Shown here: piece by piece, positions 25,772 through 34,936 of the stretch
Layout of the letters: each line of letters starts with the position of its first letter
Numbering within the stretch: the stretch's first letter is position 1
Source: Hyphomicrobiaceae bacterium
GTDB lineage: Bacteria; Pseudomonadota; Alphaproteobacteria; Rhizobiales; Devosiaceae
Reading direction: 5' to 3'
NCBI GenBank assembly: GCA_020638095.1
Contig: JACKJF010000003.1
Location: 1,470,184 to 1,534,183, forward strand
DNA length: 64,000 nt
Program-made: the position numbers and the translations under genes
Notes under the pieces: model-generated
What the model was told of the DNA's origin: nothing
What the model saw: only the letters and a program-made list of their open reading frames with translations
The model's database searches: none

Positions 25772-26197
25772 ATGACTGAAAAATTCGTAGCAGATCACCC
25801 GAACGCCCGGCTCATCGAGCGCCTCTATCAGGCGCGCGCAGCCAGTGACTGGGACGGCATTGCCGCCTGTTTCGCGGACGATGCGCTCTGGCAATATCCC
25901 GGCCACAACGTGATGGCGCGCGACTATCGGGGTCCGCAGGACATCGTTTCCTTCTTCAAGAAGGTCAAGGAACTCACCGACGAGAGCTTCGGGGTCAATC
26001 CCCGCTACATTCTGGCCAATGACGAAGTGGCCATGGCCTACGAGCTTCCGGCGGGCCACCGGCGCGGCGTCACCATGCACTGGGATTCGCTGCACCTTTA
26101 TCACTGCGAAAACGGCAAGATCGTTCACGCAAAAATCTTCCAGCGCGTTCAGTACCAGCTCGACGCGTACTGGTGGGATGTCAAAAACCCGATTTGA
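25772..26197 (+). CDS. SnoaL-like / NTF2-fold protein
   Basis: A 141-residue protein with the NTF2-like fold: an N-terminal helix pair (NARLIERLYQARAASDWDGI), AACFADDALWQYPGHNVMARD, and a C-terminal sheet with DSLHLYHCENGKIVHAKIFQ. Family members include polyketide cyclases, ketosteroid isomerases and many uncharacterised enzymes; the cone-shaped pocket usually binds small hydrophobic molecules. It lies 27 bp after the cupin gene and 38 bp before the ABC binding-protein gene. The function is probably isomerisation or hydration of an intermediate of this gene set, which is inference from context. Confidence 0.8.
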   Translation: MTEKFVADHPNARLIERLYQARAASDWDGIAACFADDALWQYPGHNVMARDYRGPQDIVSFFKKVKELTDESFGVNPRYILANDEVAMAYELPAGHRRGVTMHWDSLHLYHCENGKIVHAKIFQRVQYQLDAYWWDVKNPI

Positions 26198-26235
26198 CAC
26201 GGGTCCAAACAACAACGGTTCAAGGGAGGAAACAC

Positions 26236-27351
26236 ATGAACCAATTTAACAAAGGGACAGTGCCGGCCATTGCGTCGGCGGCCTTCGCCCTGGCTCTGAT
26301 GGCGACAACCTCGTTTGCGCAGGCGGACGAAGCTTTTGTCGCGGCGGCCAAGGAGGCAACCCAATCGCGCACGGCCATTCAGACCGAATGGCTTGGGCCG
26401 ACCACCGGACCGAAGGCTGAGCCGGGCAAGCGCATCGTCTACCTGTCGTCTGATCAGAACAACGCACTGTCGGCCCAGTATGGCGAGTTCCTCAAGGACG
26501 CTGCCTCCAAGATCGGCTGGGAAGTCACCGTCATCGACGGCAAGGCGACCGCGGCCAACTGGATCAACGCCTTCAACCAGGCCCTGGCCCTCAATCCCGA
26601 TGGCATCGCCATGACCTTGCAGTCGCCATCGGTAACAGGACCTCTGGAATCGGCCGCACAACTCGGCATTCCGGTCGTGGGAATGCACTCGACCAGCCTG
26701 CCTGGTCCGAGCGAAGAATACCACCTCTATAACAACCTCAGCTCCGATCCGGCCGAAATCGGCCGTGCCATGGTTGATTGGGCGGTCGCTGATTCAAACG
26801 GCACGGCCAACCTGATCTTCATCGGCGACAACATCTACCCCATTTCGGTGGTCAAAACCGACGCCATGGTCGAGCATGTTGCCGGTTGCGACACGTGCAA
26901 CCTGATCTCGAACGAGAACATCCCCGCGGCCAACGTTTCGGCTCAGATGGGCGGGATCATGACCAACTGGGTCCTGCAGTATCCAAAGCCGCTCTACGTT
27001 CTGGCGGTGGGGGACTTCTGGTTCGACTTCGCCACCCCGGCGCTTCGTACCGGCAACGTGCCGACCCAGGACGTCGTCCTGATCGGTGCAGACGGCACCC
27101 CGCAGGCCTATCAGCGCGTGCGTGACAACGACTATCAGGTCGTCACGGTTCCCGAGCCGATCGAGATGCAGTCCTGGCAGGCCATCGACGAACTCAACCG
27201 GGCCATCCACGGTGAAGCCCCGAGCACCTTCGTGCAGCCGGTCTACATCGTGACCAAGGACAATATCTCGGCACAGGGCGGCGATCAGAATACGTTCACG
27301 CCTGACAACAACTTCAAGGATCACTACCTGTCCATCTGGCTGGGTCAGTAG
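26236..27351 (+). CDS. Sugar-type ABC transporter substrate-binding protein
   Basis: A 371-residue periplasmic protein. A Sec signal peptide covers residues 1-30 (MNQFNKG, hydrophobic stretch, FAQA-D). The mature part has the type-I periplasmic-binding fold of the ribose/LacI-like class: RIVYLSSDQNNALSAQYGEF, a first-lobe NPDGIAMTLQSPSVTGPLES, GIPVVGMHST in the hinge and DVVLIGADGTPQAYQRVRD in the second lobe. Translation starts after GGGAGGA. ATPase and permease genes follow directly, forming a complete CUT2-like importer. The ligand is probably a sugar or polyol-like compound, but linkage to cupin, SnoaL and ester hydrolases leaves other ligands open. Confidence 0.9.
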   Translation: MNQFNKGTVPAIASAAFALALMATTSFAQADEAFVAAAKEATQSRTAIQTEWLGPTTGPKAEPGKRIVYLSSDQNNALSAQYGEFLKDAASKIGWEVTVIDGKATAANWINAFNQALALNPDGIAMTLQSPSVTGPLESAAQLGIPVVGMHSTSLPGPSEEYHLYNNLSSDPAEIGRAMVDWAVADSNGTANLIFIGDNIYPISVVKTDAMVEHVAGCDTCNLISNENIPAANVSAQMGGIMTNWVLQYPKPLYVLAVGDFWFDFATPALRTGNVPTQDVVLIGADGTPQAYQRVRDNDYQVVTVPEPIEMQSWQAIDELNRAIHGEAPSTFVQPVYIVTKDNISAQGGDQNTFTPDNNFKDHYLSIWLGQ

Positions 27352-27375
27352 AGTCCGATTGTCAGGAAAAGTGTC

Positions 27376-28887
27376 GTGATCCACACGTCCGAACCGGTGC
27401 TTGAGATCACCGGACTGACCAAAACCTTTGCAGGGACGCGCGCGCTTCAGGGCGCGTCCTTTTCGCTCCATCGCGGCGAAATTCTCGCGCTTCTGGGCGA
27501 GAACGGCGCCGGAAAGTCTACGCTGATCAAGATTCTGGCCGGGGTCTACCAGGCCGACTCCGGCGCCGTCCTGCTCGGCGGCGACCACCTGACCGGCGAT
27601 CCGAGAAGCAGGCCCATAAGTTTCATCCATCAGGACCTTGGCCTTGTCGACGACATGACCGTCGCCGAAAACATCGCACTGGTGAACGGCTTTCCGCGCC
27701 AGGGTGCGCTGATTTCCTGGAAACAGGTCCGTGACGCAGCGGTCGAGGCGCTAAAGGTCCTTGATGCGCCCATCGATGTCGAACGTCCGGTTCGGAGCCT
27801 GACGGCCACCGAGCGATCAGTGGTGGGTATTGCCCGTGCCGTTTCCGCCAAATCCGATGTGCTTGTTCTCGACGAGCCAACGGCGGCGCTTCCGGCTGGC
27901 GACGTCGAAAAGCTCTTCACCATTCTCCGGCGCCTGCGCGATTCCGGTGTCGGCCTCATTTATGTGTCCCATCGCATCGACGAGGTGTTCCGTCTTGCCG
28001 ACCGGGTCTGCGTGCTGCGGAACGGCCAGGTGGTCGCGGACGCCGCCGTGTCCGAGGTCACCCACGATTCCCTTGTCGAAAAGATTCTCGGCCGGCCGCT
28101 GACCGAACTCTTCGTCGAACCGCCCGCGCCAAGCACCGAAATCGCCCTTGATGTCAGCGATCTCGTCTCCGGCATCGCCGGGCCGGTCAGTTTCAAGGTC
28201 AATGTCGGCGAGGTTGTCGGGCTCGTCGGCCGCATTGGCGCCGGCCACGACGTTGTCGGCCGGGCCATTTATGGAGCCGAGCCGCTCGAAAGCGGTTCCA
28301 TTCGCGTCGACGGAAAGTTGGCCGGTGGAACCATCGAAAACAGCCGCAGGTGCGGCATCGAATTCGCCACCGGCCGGCGCAATGAAGAGGGCCTCGCAAC
28401 CCAATTGTCGGTCAAGGAAAATCTCTGGCTCAATCCCGCGAGCTACGGCCGGAACCTGTTTGACTTTGAAACCCGCGCGAGTGAACGCGACCGTTCGCTG
28501 GCCGTGCTGAGCCGCTACGACGTACGCTTTCAGGACACGGAACAGCCGATCAACACGCTCAGCGGCGGCAACCAGCAAAAGGTAGTGCTTGCCCGCTCGC
28601 TCGAAACTAAACCGCGCCTGTTCATCGTCGAGGAGCCGACTGCCGGCGTCGACGTGGGTGCCAAGGCGCAAATTTACCGCATCATCGATGAGGCATTGGC
28701 GGAGGGCATGGGCGTTTTGATGATTTCCTCTGATTTCGAAGAAATTGCCGCGACCTGCTATCGTGCGCTGGTGTTTGACCGCGGTCGCATCGTCGCTGAA
28801 TTGCGCAAGCCCAACGTCTCGGAAGAACAACTGACCCGCATCGCTTCGGGCGACCACAAAGAGGTTTCAGATCATGTCGCAGTCTAG
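27376..28887 (+). CDS. Sugar-type ABC transporter ATP-binding protein (two ABC domains)
   Basis: A 503-residue RbsA-type ATPase with two fused nucleotide-binding domains. Domain 1 has Walker A LLGENGAGKSTLIKIL near residue 40, Walker B VLVLDEPTAALP near 162, and a degenerate signature (SLTATERSVVGIARA). Domain 2 has a degenerate Walker A (GRIGAGHDVVG), an intact signature LSGGNQQKVVLARSL near 395 and Walker B FIVEEPTAGVDVGAKAQ. This asymmetry is normal for CUT2 ATPases. Start is GTG, 24 bp after the binding-protein stop. The end overlaps the permease start by 14 bp, so the two are translationally linked at the inner membrane. Confidence 0.93.
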   Translation: MIHTSEPVLEITGLTKTFAGTRALQGASFSLHRGEILALLGENGAGKSTLIKILAGVYQADSGAVLLGGDHLTGDPRSRPISFIHQDLGLVDDMTVAENIALVNGFPRQGALISWKQVRDAAVEALKVLDAPIDVERPVRSLTATERSVVGIARAVSAKSDVLVLDEPTAALPAGDVEKLFTILRRLRDSGVGLIYVSHRIDEVFRLADRVCVLRNGQVVADAAVSEVTHDSLVEKILGRPLTELFVEPPAPSTEIALDVSDLVSGIAGPVSFKVNVGEVVGLVGRIGAGHDVVGRAIYGAEPLESGSIRVDGKLAGGTIENSRRCGIEFATGRRNEEGLATQLSVKENLWLNPASYGRNLFDFETRASERDRSLAVLSRYDVRFQDTEQPINTLSGGNQQKVVLARSLETKPRLFIVEEPTAGVDVGAKAQIYRIIDEALAEGMGVLMISSDFEEIAATCYRALVFDRGRIVAELRKPNVSEEQLTRIASGDHKEVSDHVAV

Positions 28888-29971
28888 CACCGAGAGCACC
28901 GCATCCGGCAACAAGACTGGCGGGTCTGCGCGCGACAGGGAGGGCTTTTCGCTCGCCAAGTTCGGCAGCGCCTATTTCCTTCTGGGCGTTCTCATCCTTC
29001 TGTTCCTCGTCTTTTCGTGGCTTGCGCCGCATTCCTTCCCGACGCCCTTCAACATGCAGACCATGGGGACCGGCAAGTCCATTGTCGCCCTTCTGGCGCT
29101 CGCCGTCATGGTGCCGATCGCGGCCAACGAATTCGATCTGTCGGTCGGCTATGGCATCGGCCTTTTCCATATCCTGACCATGGGGCTGATGGTCTTTTCG
29201 GGACTGCCCTGGTTCGTCGCTGTCCCCGTGGTTCTGCTCGCCGGCGCCCTTCTTGGCCTCGTCAACGGGCTTCTCGTGGCGTGGGCGAAGATATCGTCCT
29301 TCATTGCGACCCTGGGCACCGGGACGGTCATTTACGGTCTCTCTCAATGGTATTCGGGCGGGCTTCAGATCGTTTCTCCGACGCCGTTGCCGCGAGAGTT
29401 CCTGGGCCTCACTTCAGTCATCTACGGCGTTCCCTGGCCGGTCATCGTGGTGCTGGTCGTCGCCGTCGCCATGTGGATTTGCGCCGAGTACCTGCCGGTT
29501 GGCCGCTATCTTTATGTCACCGGCGCCAACCGCCGTGCCGCCGAACTCATGGGCATTCCGACGGGCCGCTACGTCGTCGGCTCTTTCATCGTCTCTGGCG
29601 TTCTGACGGCTCTGGCAGGCGTGTTTCTTGCGAGCCAGCTGCGCATCGGGCAGGGCGGCACGGGACCCGAATTCCTGCTGCCCGCCTTCGCCGCGGCGCT
29701 GTTGGGGGCAACGGCGGTCCGTCCGGGCCGTGTCAACGTCTGGGGAACGGTCACCGCCGTCGCCGTGCTCGCGGTCGGCGTGTCCGGCCTCCAGCAACTG
29801 GGCGCGGTCTTTTACGTCGACCCGCTCTTCAGCGGCACAACGCTGATCCTGTCGGTGGGCCTTGCCGGATGGGTGGGCCGGCGCACGGCGAACCGGACCA
29901 GCGCAGCCTCCAAGCTGATCCGGCAGCGCCAGGAAAACGCCACGCCCGCCAAATCCGGGGAGACGGCCTGA
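28874..29971 (+). CDS. Sugar-type ABC transporter permease
   Basis: A 365-residue inner-membrane permease of the ribose/branched-chain-type family (BPD_transp_2). After a polar N-terminal tail of about 35 residues there are roughly eight to ten hydrophobic segments; the conserved cytoplasmic loop for ATPase contact appears around GANRRAAELMGIPTGRY, and GFLA-type FLASQLRIGQGGTGPEFLLP follows. A polar Lys/Arg-rich tail ends the protein. It overlaps the ATPase gene and ends one base before the start of an alpha/beta hydrolase gene, implying one operon for import and hydrolysis. Confidence 0.92.
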   Translation: MSQSSTESTASGNKTGGSARDREGFSLAKFGSAYFLLGVLILLFLVFSWLAPHSFPTPFNMQTMGTGKSIVALLALAVMVPIAANEFDLSVGYGIGLFHILTMGLMVFSGLPWFVAVPVVLLAGALLGLVNGLLVAWAKISSFIATLGTGTVIYGLSQWYSGGLQIVSPTPLPREFLGLTSVIYGVPWPVIVVLVVAVAMWICAEYLPVGRYLYVTGANRRAAELMGIPTGRYVVGSFIVSGVLTALAGVFLASQLRIGQGGTGPEFLLPAFAAALLGATAVRPGRVNVWGTVTAVAVLAVGVSGLQQLGAVFYVDPLFSGTTLILSVGLAGWVGRRTANRTSAASKLIRQRQENATPAKSGETA

Positions 29972-29972
29972 C

Positions 29973-30767
29973 ATGCCCGATTTCACCACAAGCGATGGCG
30001 TACGCCTGCACTACACCGATGACGGCGAGGGGCCGGTCATGCTTTTCGTCAGCGGCTGGTGCATGTCGGGCGAGTGGTACTGCGAACAGCGCGACTTCTT
30101 CAAGAAGATCAACCGCGTCATCATTCTGGACACCCGCGCCCAGGGCAAATCCGAACCCGTCGAGTTCGGTCACCGTCTCTCGCGCCATGCCGCAGATATC
30201 AACGAATTCATCGAGGCGCTGGGGCTTGATCAAATCGTCTTCGTCGCCTGGTCCCGTGGTTCCGGCGTTCTCATGTCCTATCTCGAACTGTTCGGCACGA
30301 GGCGCGTCGACCGGATCGCCCTGATCGGCTATCTGCCGAGCCTTGCCGCCCGCGCCGACTGGCCGTGGGGGTTCAACGTCCCCCCTCAGGAATTCATCGA
30401 CTCCGTTGTCGGCGACTATCCAAACGTCGTCTCCAACATGATAGTCGACATGACCCATCAGGTCCTGCCGGATGATTTTGTCCAGGCGCGTACCGAGGAA
30501 AGCCTTAAGACGCCACCCATCGCCGCCTCGCGCATGTTGCAGGACCACATGAACATCGACTGGCGCGATTTCGTGCCCAAAATCGATGTTCCGGTGCTCA
30601 TCTGCGCGGGTGCCGAAGACCCCCAGGCCCCCATCGGCGCGGCAAACGCCACCGCCGAACTTCTGCCCGATGCGCAGGTTCTCCGCTTCGAAAAGAGCGG
30701 GCATTGCGCTTTCATCGAGGAGCCGGAAGATTTCAACCGCGGCCTTGCGGCGTTTGCCCGGCGCTGA
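29973..30767 (+). CDS. Alpha/beta-fold hydrolase linked to ABC transporter
   Basis: A 264-residue alpha/beta hydrolase. The sequence shows MLFVSGWCMSGEWY (oxyanion region), LDTRAQGKSEPVEFGHRLSR, and a nucleophile elbow VAWSRGSGVLMSYLE where Ser lies in WSRGS, the general pattern Sm-X-Nu-X-Sm. Asp in LICAGAEDPQAPIG and His in KSGHCAFIEEPEDF complete the triad. Its start is one base after the permease stop, so it is co-translated with the importer. It probably cleaves the imported compound (ester, lactone or C-C bond); the closest families are haloperoxidase/esterase-like, but the substrate cannot be named. Confidence 0.85.
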   Translation: MPDFTTSDGVRLHYTDDGEGPVMLFVSGWCMSGEWYCEQRDFFKKINRVIILDTRAQGKSEPVEFGHRLSRHAADINEFIEALGLDQIVFVAWSRGSGVLMSYLELFGTRRVDRIALIGYLPSLAARADWPWGFNVPPQEFIDSVVGDYPNVVSNMIVDMTHQVLPDDFVQARTEESLKTPPIAASRMLQDHMNIDWRDFVPKIDVPVLICAGAEDPQAPIGAANATAELLPDAQVLRFEKSGHCAFIEEPEDFNRGLAAFARR

Positions 30768-31118
30768 GAGACGGAAGCACGCGCCTTCGTCGAGACCTGC
30801 CTGACCGTTGAATTCGGCGCTTGTGCAGTTTCCTCAAGTGTAGATTCTGGCATTCCGCTGAAACGCATGTGTTTTTAAAGAAAAGAGTGGCCCGTTCTGC
30901 GCTGGCCAAATCGCCGTAGGTCCCGCATGCGGATACCCGAAAAAATCGCTTCCCTCTCAACTCATTCGAATGCCGTTCGCGGTCCGCGCAGGGCGGTTCT
31001 CTAATTAGCAATGGCGCGCATGCACCGGTTTCGACAAGTTTTCGTCGGAACGCCCGGGCGCGTGAGTGGAGGAATCTCGCCATCACCTGAAGTCCGGCGT
31101 GACCTTCAGGAGGATGAA
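30768..31118. other. Intergenic gap (351 bp) before carboxylesterase
   Basis: No convincing gene is seen. The stretch contains scattered AT-rich patches near 30865-30880 and 30990-31010 that could carry the carboxylesterase promoter, and ends with AGGAGG as the esterase ribosome-binding site. No terminator hairpin with a T-run could be recognised after the upstream hydrolase gene. Confidence 0.5.
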
Positions 31119-32726
31119 ATGACAGATAACTCTTTCAAGCGATCTCTGCGTGTGGCAGCGGTCGCGTTCTGCGCTGCGATGGCATTTCCGGCGATCGCAT
31201 TTGCCAACCCCGAAATCACCATTTCTCAAGGAACGCTTGCCGGCACCGAAGGCGATGGCGTCGTCCAGTTCAGCGGCGTGAGATACGCCATGCCGCCGGT
31301 TGGGGAAAACCGTTGGATGCCGCCTGTGCCTGTCGGTGCGGCAACCGGTCCGGTGGATGCGACCAAGCCCGGTCCTGGCTGCGCGCAAGGTCCAAGCCCC
31401 TGGGGCACACCCTCGACCTCGGAGGACTGCCTGTTCCTCAACATCACGGTTCCAGGCCCGGCCAACGCCATGGGCTTCTGGCAGAACAAGCCGGTGCTCG
31501 TCTGGTTTCACGGCGGTGGCTTCACCGGCGGCTCGGGCGACGTTTATGACGCCCAGGCACTTGCCCGCGAAAACGACGTGATTGTCGTCACCGTCAACTA
31601 TCGTCTTGGCTCGCTTGGCTTCTTCGCCCACCCGGCCCTTGATGCCGAAGACCACGTGGTCGCGAACTACGGTCTGCTCGATCAGCAGCAGGCCCTGAAG
31701 TGGCTGCAGGCCAACATCGCCTCGTTCGGCGGAAATCCCAACAACCTGACGGTGTTCGGTGAATCCGCGGGCGCAATCGCGATCTACACCCACCTTGTGT
31801 CGCCCTTGGCGAGCGGGTTGTTCCAGAAAGCCATCATCGAAAGTGGTGCGCCGGCGGACGAGCCGCTATCGGTTGCTGAAACACAAGGCAACGCACTCGC
31901 CGAAAAGGTCGGTTGCCCGACCACCGCCGATGCGGACGCAGCAGCATGTTTGCGCGCGGTTCCGGTCGAACAGTTGCTTGCGGCCCAAGCCACGCCGATT
32001 GCCACGATCATCGACGGCAAACTTCTGACAGCCCCGGTTCTCGATCTGCTCAGGAGCGGCAACTACAACCGCATGCCGGTCATGAATGGCACCAACCACG
32101 ACGAAGGCAATCTCATCGCGGCCTTTATCTGGGACCTGTCGGGCGCACCGCTTGACGCCAAGGATATGGGAACTGCGGTCAACATCGTCGGCAATTTCAT
32201 TCCGCGTGTTGGCTATACCGATCGCATGTTCAAGGTGGTCGAAACGGCCTACGACCCGTCGAAATACGATGTGCCGGATCTTGCCGCGTCCCAGATCATC
32301 ACCGACGGCGTCATTGCCTGTCCGGCCTTTGAAGCCAACAAGATCATGGCCGCATTCAATCCCGTCTTTGAATACGAAATGGCCGACATCAACGCTCCGT
32401 CCGTCGTCGCTGGACCCGTCAGCTTCCCCTATCGGGCTGGGCATTTCAGCGAGCTCCAATACATCTTCGACCTGAGCTCGATCACCATTGATGGAACGCC
32501 GGCTCTGACCGATGCGCAACAGGCGCTCGGCAAGCAGATGCGTGCCTACTGGGCCTCATTTGCCCGGAACGGCAATCCGAATGGCCCCGGCCTGCCGCAA
32601 TGGAACATGTTCAACGCCAAGGCAGGTGGACCGGTTCAATCGCTGAATACGCCGCAGTCGCGAGGGGTCGGCAATTTTGCGGCCGCCCACCAGTGCGACT
32701 TCTGGGCTGGCGTCGAACGCAAATAG
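31119..32726 (+). CDS. Secreted type-B carboxylesterase/lipase family protein
   Basis: A 535-residue carboxylesterase of the cholinesterase-like family. An N-terminal signal peptide (residues 1-30, ending AFAN) directs export. Landmarks: VQFSGVRYAMPPVGENRW, SEDCLFLNITVP, the oxyanion loop VLVWFHGGGFTGGSG, LLDQQQALKWLQANIASFGG, and the nucleophile elbow TVFGESAGAIAIYTH with Ser in GESAG. Acid and His of the triad should lie further on (MNGTNHDEGNLIAAF region and the C-terminal GHFSELQYIF). AGGAGG precedes the ATG at ideal distance. It stands between an ABC-transport operon and a LysR gene, followed by a clear terminator. Periplasmic ester cleavage before uptake is a reasonable role. Confidence 0.9.
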   Translation: MTDNSFKRSLRVAAVAFCAAMAFPAIAFANPEITISQGTLAGTEGDGVVQFSGVRYAMPPVGENRWMPPVPVGAATGPVDATKPGPGCAQGPSPWGTPSTSEDCLFLNITVPGPANAMGFWQNKPVLVWFHGGGFTGGSGDVYDAQALARENDVIVVTVNYRLGSLGFFAHPALDAEDHVVANYGLLDQQQALKWLQANIASFGGNPNNLTVFGESAGAIAIYTHLVSPLASGLFQKAIIESGAPADEPLSVAETQGNALAEKVGCPTTADADAAACLRAVPVEQLLAAQATPIATIIDGKLLTAPVLDLLRSGNYNRMPVMNGTNHDEGNLIAAFIWDLSGAPLDAKDMGTAVNIVGNFIPRVGYTDRMFKVVETAYDPSKYDVPDLAASQIITDGVIACPAFEANKIMAAFNPVFEYEMADINAPSVVAGPVSFPYRAGHFSELQYIFDLSSITIDGTPALTDAQQALGKQMRAYWASFARNGNPNGPGLPQWNMFNAKAGGPVQSLNTPQSRGVGNFAAAHQCDFWAGVERK

Positions 32727-32746
32727 ACGGCGAATCTTCCCGAAAG

Positions 32747-32777
32747 CCGCCGCGGACCGAAAGGCCGCGGCGGTTTC
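32747..32777 (+). terminator. Hairpin terminator after carboxylesterase
   Basis: A perfect 9-bp GC stem (CCGCCGCGG / CCGCGGCGG) with a 9-base loop, followed by TTTCATT. It lies 20 bp after the esterase stop and just before the end of the convergent LysR gene; on the minus strand the flank reads AAAG, so it may serve both directions weakly. Confidence 0.65.
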
Positions 32778-33678
32778 ATTGCGCCGTCAGGGGCCGGGTC
32801 AGGTGCGACAGGAAGGCGGCGGCCGGCGGCGTGAGGGCCGTGTGGTCGCGGACGCAGATCATCAGCTTGCGGTGCGCCCACTTCTCGTTGACCGGCAGTA
32901 CCTTCACCGCCATTGATTTCACGTAGAGCGAAGCGACGCTTTCAGGCATGACGGCGACGCCGAGGCCCGCATCGACCAGTCGGCTGATCGCGTCAAATCC
33001 GGACGAACGGATGGCGATCTTGAGCGAGACCCCAACGTCACTCGCAGCTCTCAGCAATGCGGTATCGATAGAGCTTCCGCGCGGGGGGCCAATGAATTCG
33101 AACGCAACGATTTCCTCAAAATTGACCCCGGAGCGGTTTTCCAGCGGGTGCCCGTTTGGAACGAGCAATGCCAGCTTGTCCTGCCGGTAGACGAACGAAC
33201 TGAGCTCGGTCGGCACGACGACGTCGCCGTAAATGCCAATATCCGCGGCGTTCTCCGCGATGGCGCGCAGGGTTTCCGGACTCGTGCTTTCCTCGATGTC
33301 GATCCGGACCTGCGGAAACAGGGTGAGAAAGCTCGCCAGATCATCGGCCAGATAGGAGGCCATGGCCGTCGCATTCGCCTGCACGCGGATCGTGCCGCGC
33401 ACGCCACCGGAGAAATCGACCATCTCGCTTTCGAGCTCGAGCACGTTGTGCATGATCAGCCGGGCGTGGTGAAGAAGCGCCGTGCCCGCGGCCGTCAGGA
33501 ACATCCCCGTTGGCTTGCGTTCGAACAGGCGCACATTCATGTTGAGTTCGAGGTCGGCGAGGCGTTTGCTGATCGCGGAAGCTGCAAGGTGCTCCCGTGC
33601 CGCCGCCTTCGCGAGGCTGGTTTCCTCGGCAACTGCGATGAACAAGCTAAGCGTCACCAGGTCGACGCGAGTCGACAT
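32776..33678 (-). CDS. LysR-family transcriptional regulator
   Basis: A 300-residue LysR regulator. The DNA-binding domain reads LSLFIAVAEETSLAKAAARE, HLAASAISKRLADLE (recognition helix near residues 30-45) and LFERKPTGMFLTAAGTALL; the effector domain follows from about residue 90 with GTIRVQANATAMASYLADDL. It is divergent from the TRAP-transporter gene set that begins at 33896, across a 217-bp gap, which makes it the probable regulator of that operon. The sequence ends close to the carboxylesterase terminator on the opposite strand. Confidence 0.92.
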   Translation of the reverse strand: MSTRVDLVTLSLFIAVAEETSLAKAAAREHLAASAISKRLADLELNMNVRLFERKPTGMFLTAAGTALLHHARLIMHNVLELESEMVDFSGGVRGTIRVQANATAMASYLADDLASFLTLFPQVRIDIEESTSPETLRAIAENAADIGIYGDVVVPTELSSFVYRQDKLALLVPNGHPLENRSGVNFEEIVAFEFIGPPRGSSIDTALLRAASDVGVSLKIAIRSSGFDAISRLVDAGLGVAVMPESVASLYVKSMAVKVLPVNEKWAHRKLMICVRDHTALTPPAAAFLSHLTRPLTAQ

Positions 33679-33895
33679 CTGCTCCTCCGTTCAGCCTCCG
33701 CTTCTATCATACTGATTTACCGTATTGACGGCCAGTGGCCCAACCCCAGGCTTGTTCGTGTTTGGCGCAGGCCGCTTCACCAATTGGCAATAGCCCCACA
33801 CGCGCTCATGCAGCATTGTTTCCTTGGGAGGCGGCCGACGCATGAGGCGCCGGACCGTCAATCATAGCGCTCGTCAAGAGCCTAGGGAGGAAACC

Positions 33896-34903
33896 ATGCT
33901 CATCAACCGTAGAACCTTTGTCGGAGGCACCGCAGCATTGGGCGCGGCCGCATTCGTAACGCGCGCCAGCGGCGCCGAATTCACCTACAAACTGGGTCAC
34001 TCGACGCCTGCCGAACATCCATTCTCGATCAGGCTGACCGAGATGGCCGCTGAAGTAATGGAAAAGACCGGCGGACGTATGGAAATTCAGCTTTTCCCGG
34101 CGAGCCAGCTGGGCGGCGACAATGATCTCTTGAGCCAGGTCCGCTCTGGCGCCGTGGAGTTTTTTCCGGGCGCCGGGCTGATCCTCGCTTCGGTGCTGCC
34201 CGTTACGGCCATCGATGGCATGGGATTTGCCTTCCCGAGCTACGACAAAGTCTGGGCGGCGGTTGACGGCGATCTCGGTAAATACGTTGCGGACCAGATC
34301 CGCACCAAGACCAATCTGGTTCCGATGGACCGTGTCTGGGACCTCGGCTATCGGCAGATCACCAACAGCGTCCGGCCGGTTGTCACGGCAGACGATCTGG
34401 AAGGGCTGAAACTTCGCGTTCCCGGTGCGCCGGCGCTGGTGTCTCTCTTTCAGGGACTGGGCGTGGCGCCGGTCAGCATGCAGTTCGGCGAAGTTTATAC
34501 CGCCTTGCAGACCAAGGTGGTCGACGGACAGGAAAACCCGCTGGCCACCATCGACGCCGGCAAGTTCTACGAGGTTCAGAACCACCTGGCATTGTCGAAC
34601 CACGTTTGGAACGGCTTCTGGATGCTCGCCAATGGCGATGCGTGGGCAAGGCTTCCCGAAGACATTCAGCAGATCGTCAACGATGCCTTCAGCTCCAAGG
34701 GGCTGTTGCAGCGTCAGGACCTCGTCGACATGAATGTCGGGCTTGCCGACAGCCTCAAGTCCAAGGGCATGGAGATCACCACGATCGATACGGACTCGTT
34801 CCGCGCCAAGCTTCGTGAGGCAGGGTTTTACCAGACCTGGCGTGAAAAGATCGGCGGCGAGGCGTGGGAGATTCTCGAAAGCTACGCGGGTAAACTCGGC
34901 TAA
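33896..34903 (+). CDS. TRAP transporter substrate-binding protein (DctP family)
   Basis: A 335-residue periplasmic solute-binding protein. The N-terminus MLINRRTFVGGTAALGAAAF is a twin-arginine-like signal (NRRTFVGG). The DctP fold is clear: YKLGHSTPAEHPFSIRLTEM, GGRMEIQLFPASQLGGDNDL, GLKLRVPGAPALVSLFQGLG, the carboxylate-binding Arg in LKLRV, and TALQTKVVDGQENPLATI. AGGGAGG precedes the ATG. It starts an operon with an alpha/beta hydrolase, a fused DctQM permease and catabolic enzymes. The ligand should be a carboxylate, probably a sugar acid or hydroxy acid given the downstream enzymes. Confidence 0.93.
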   Translation: MLINRRTFVGGTAALGAAAFVTRASGAEFTYKLGHSTPAEHPFSIRLTEMAAEVMEKTGGRMEIQLFPASQLGGDNDLLSQVRSGAVEFFPGAGLILASVLPVTAIDGMGFAFPSYDKVWAAVDGDLGKYVADQIRTKTNLVPMDRVWDLGYRQITNSVRPVVTADDLEGLKLRVPGAPALVSLFQGLGVAPVSMQFGEVYTALQTKVVDGQENPLATIDAGKFYEVQNHLALSNHVWNGFWMLANGDAWARLPEDIQQIVNDAFSSKGLLQRQDLVDMNVGLADSLKSKGMEITTIDTDSFRAKLREAGFYQTWREKIGGEAWEILESYAGKLG

Positions 34904-34936
34904 TCCATCGAGTTCGCGTCGGGAGTTGCGCAAATC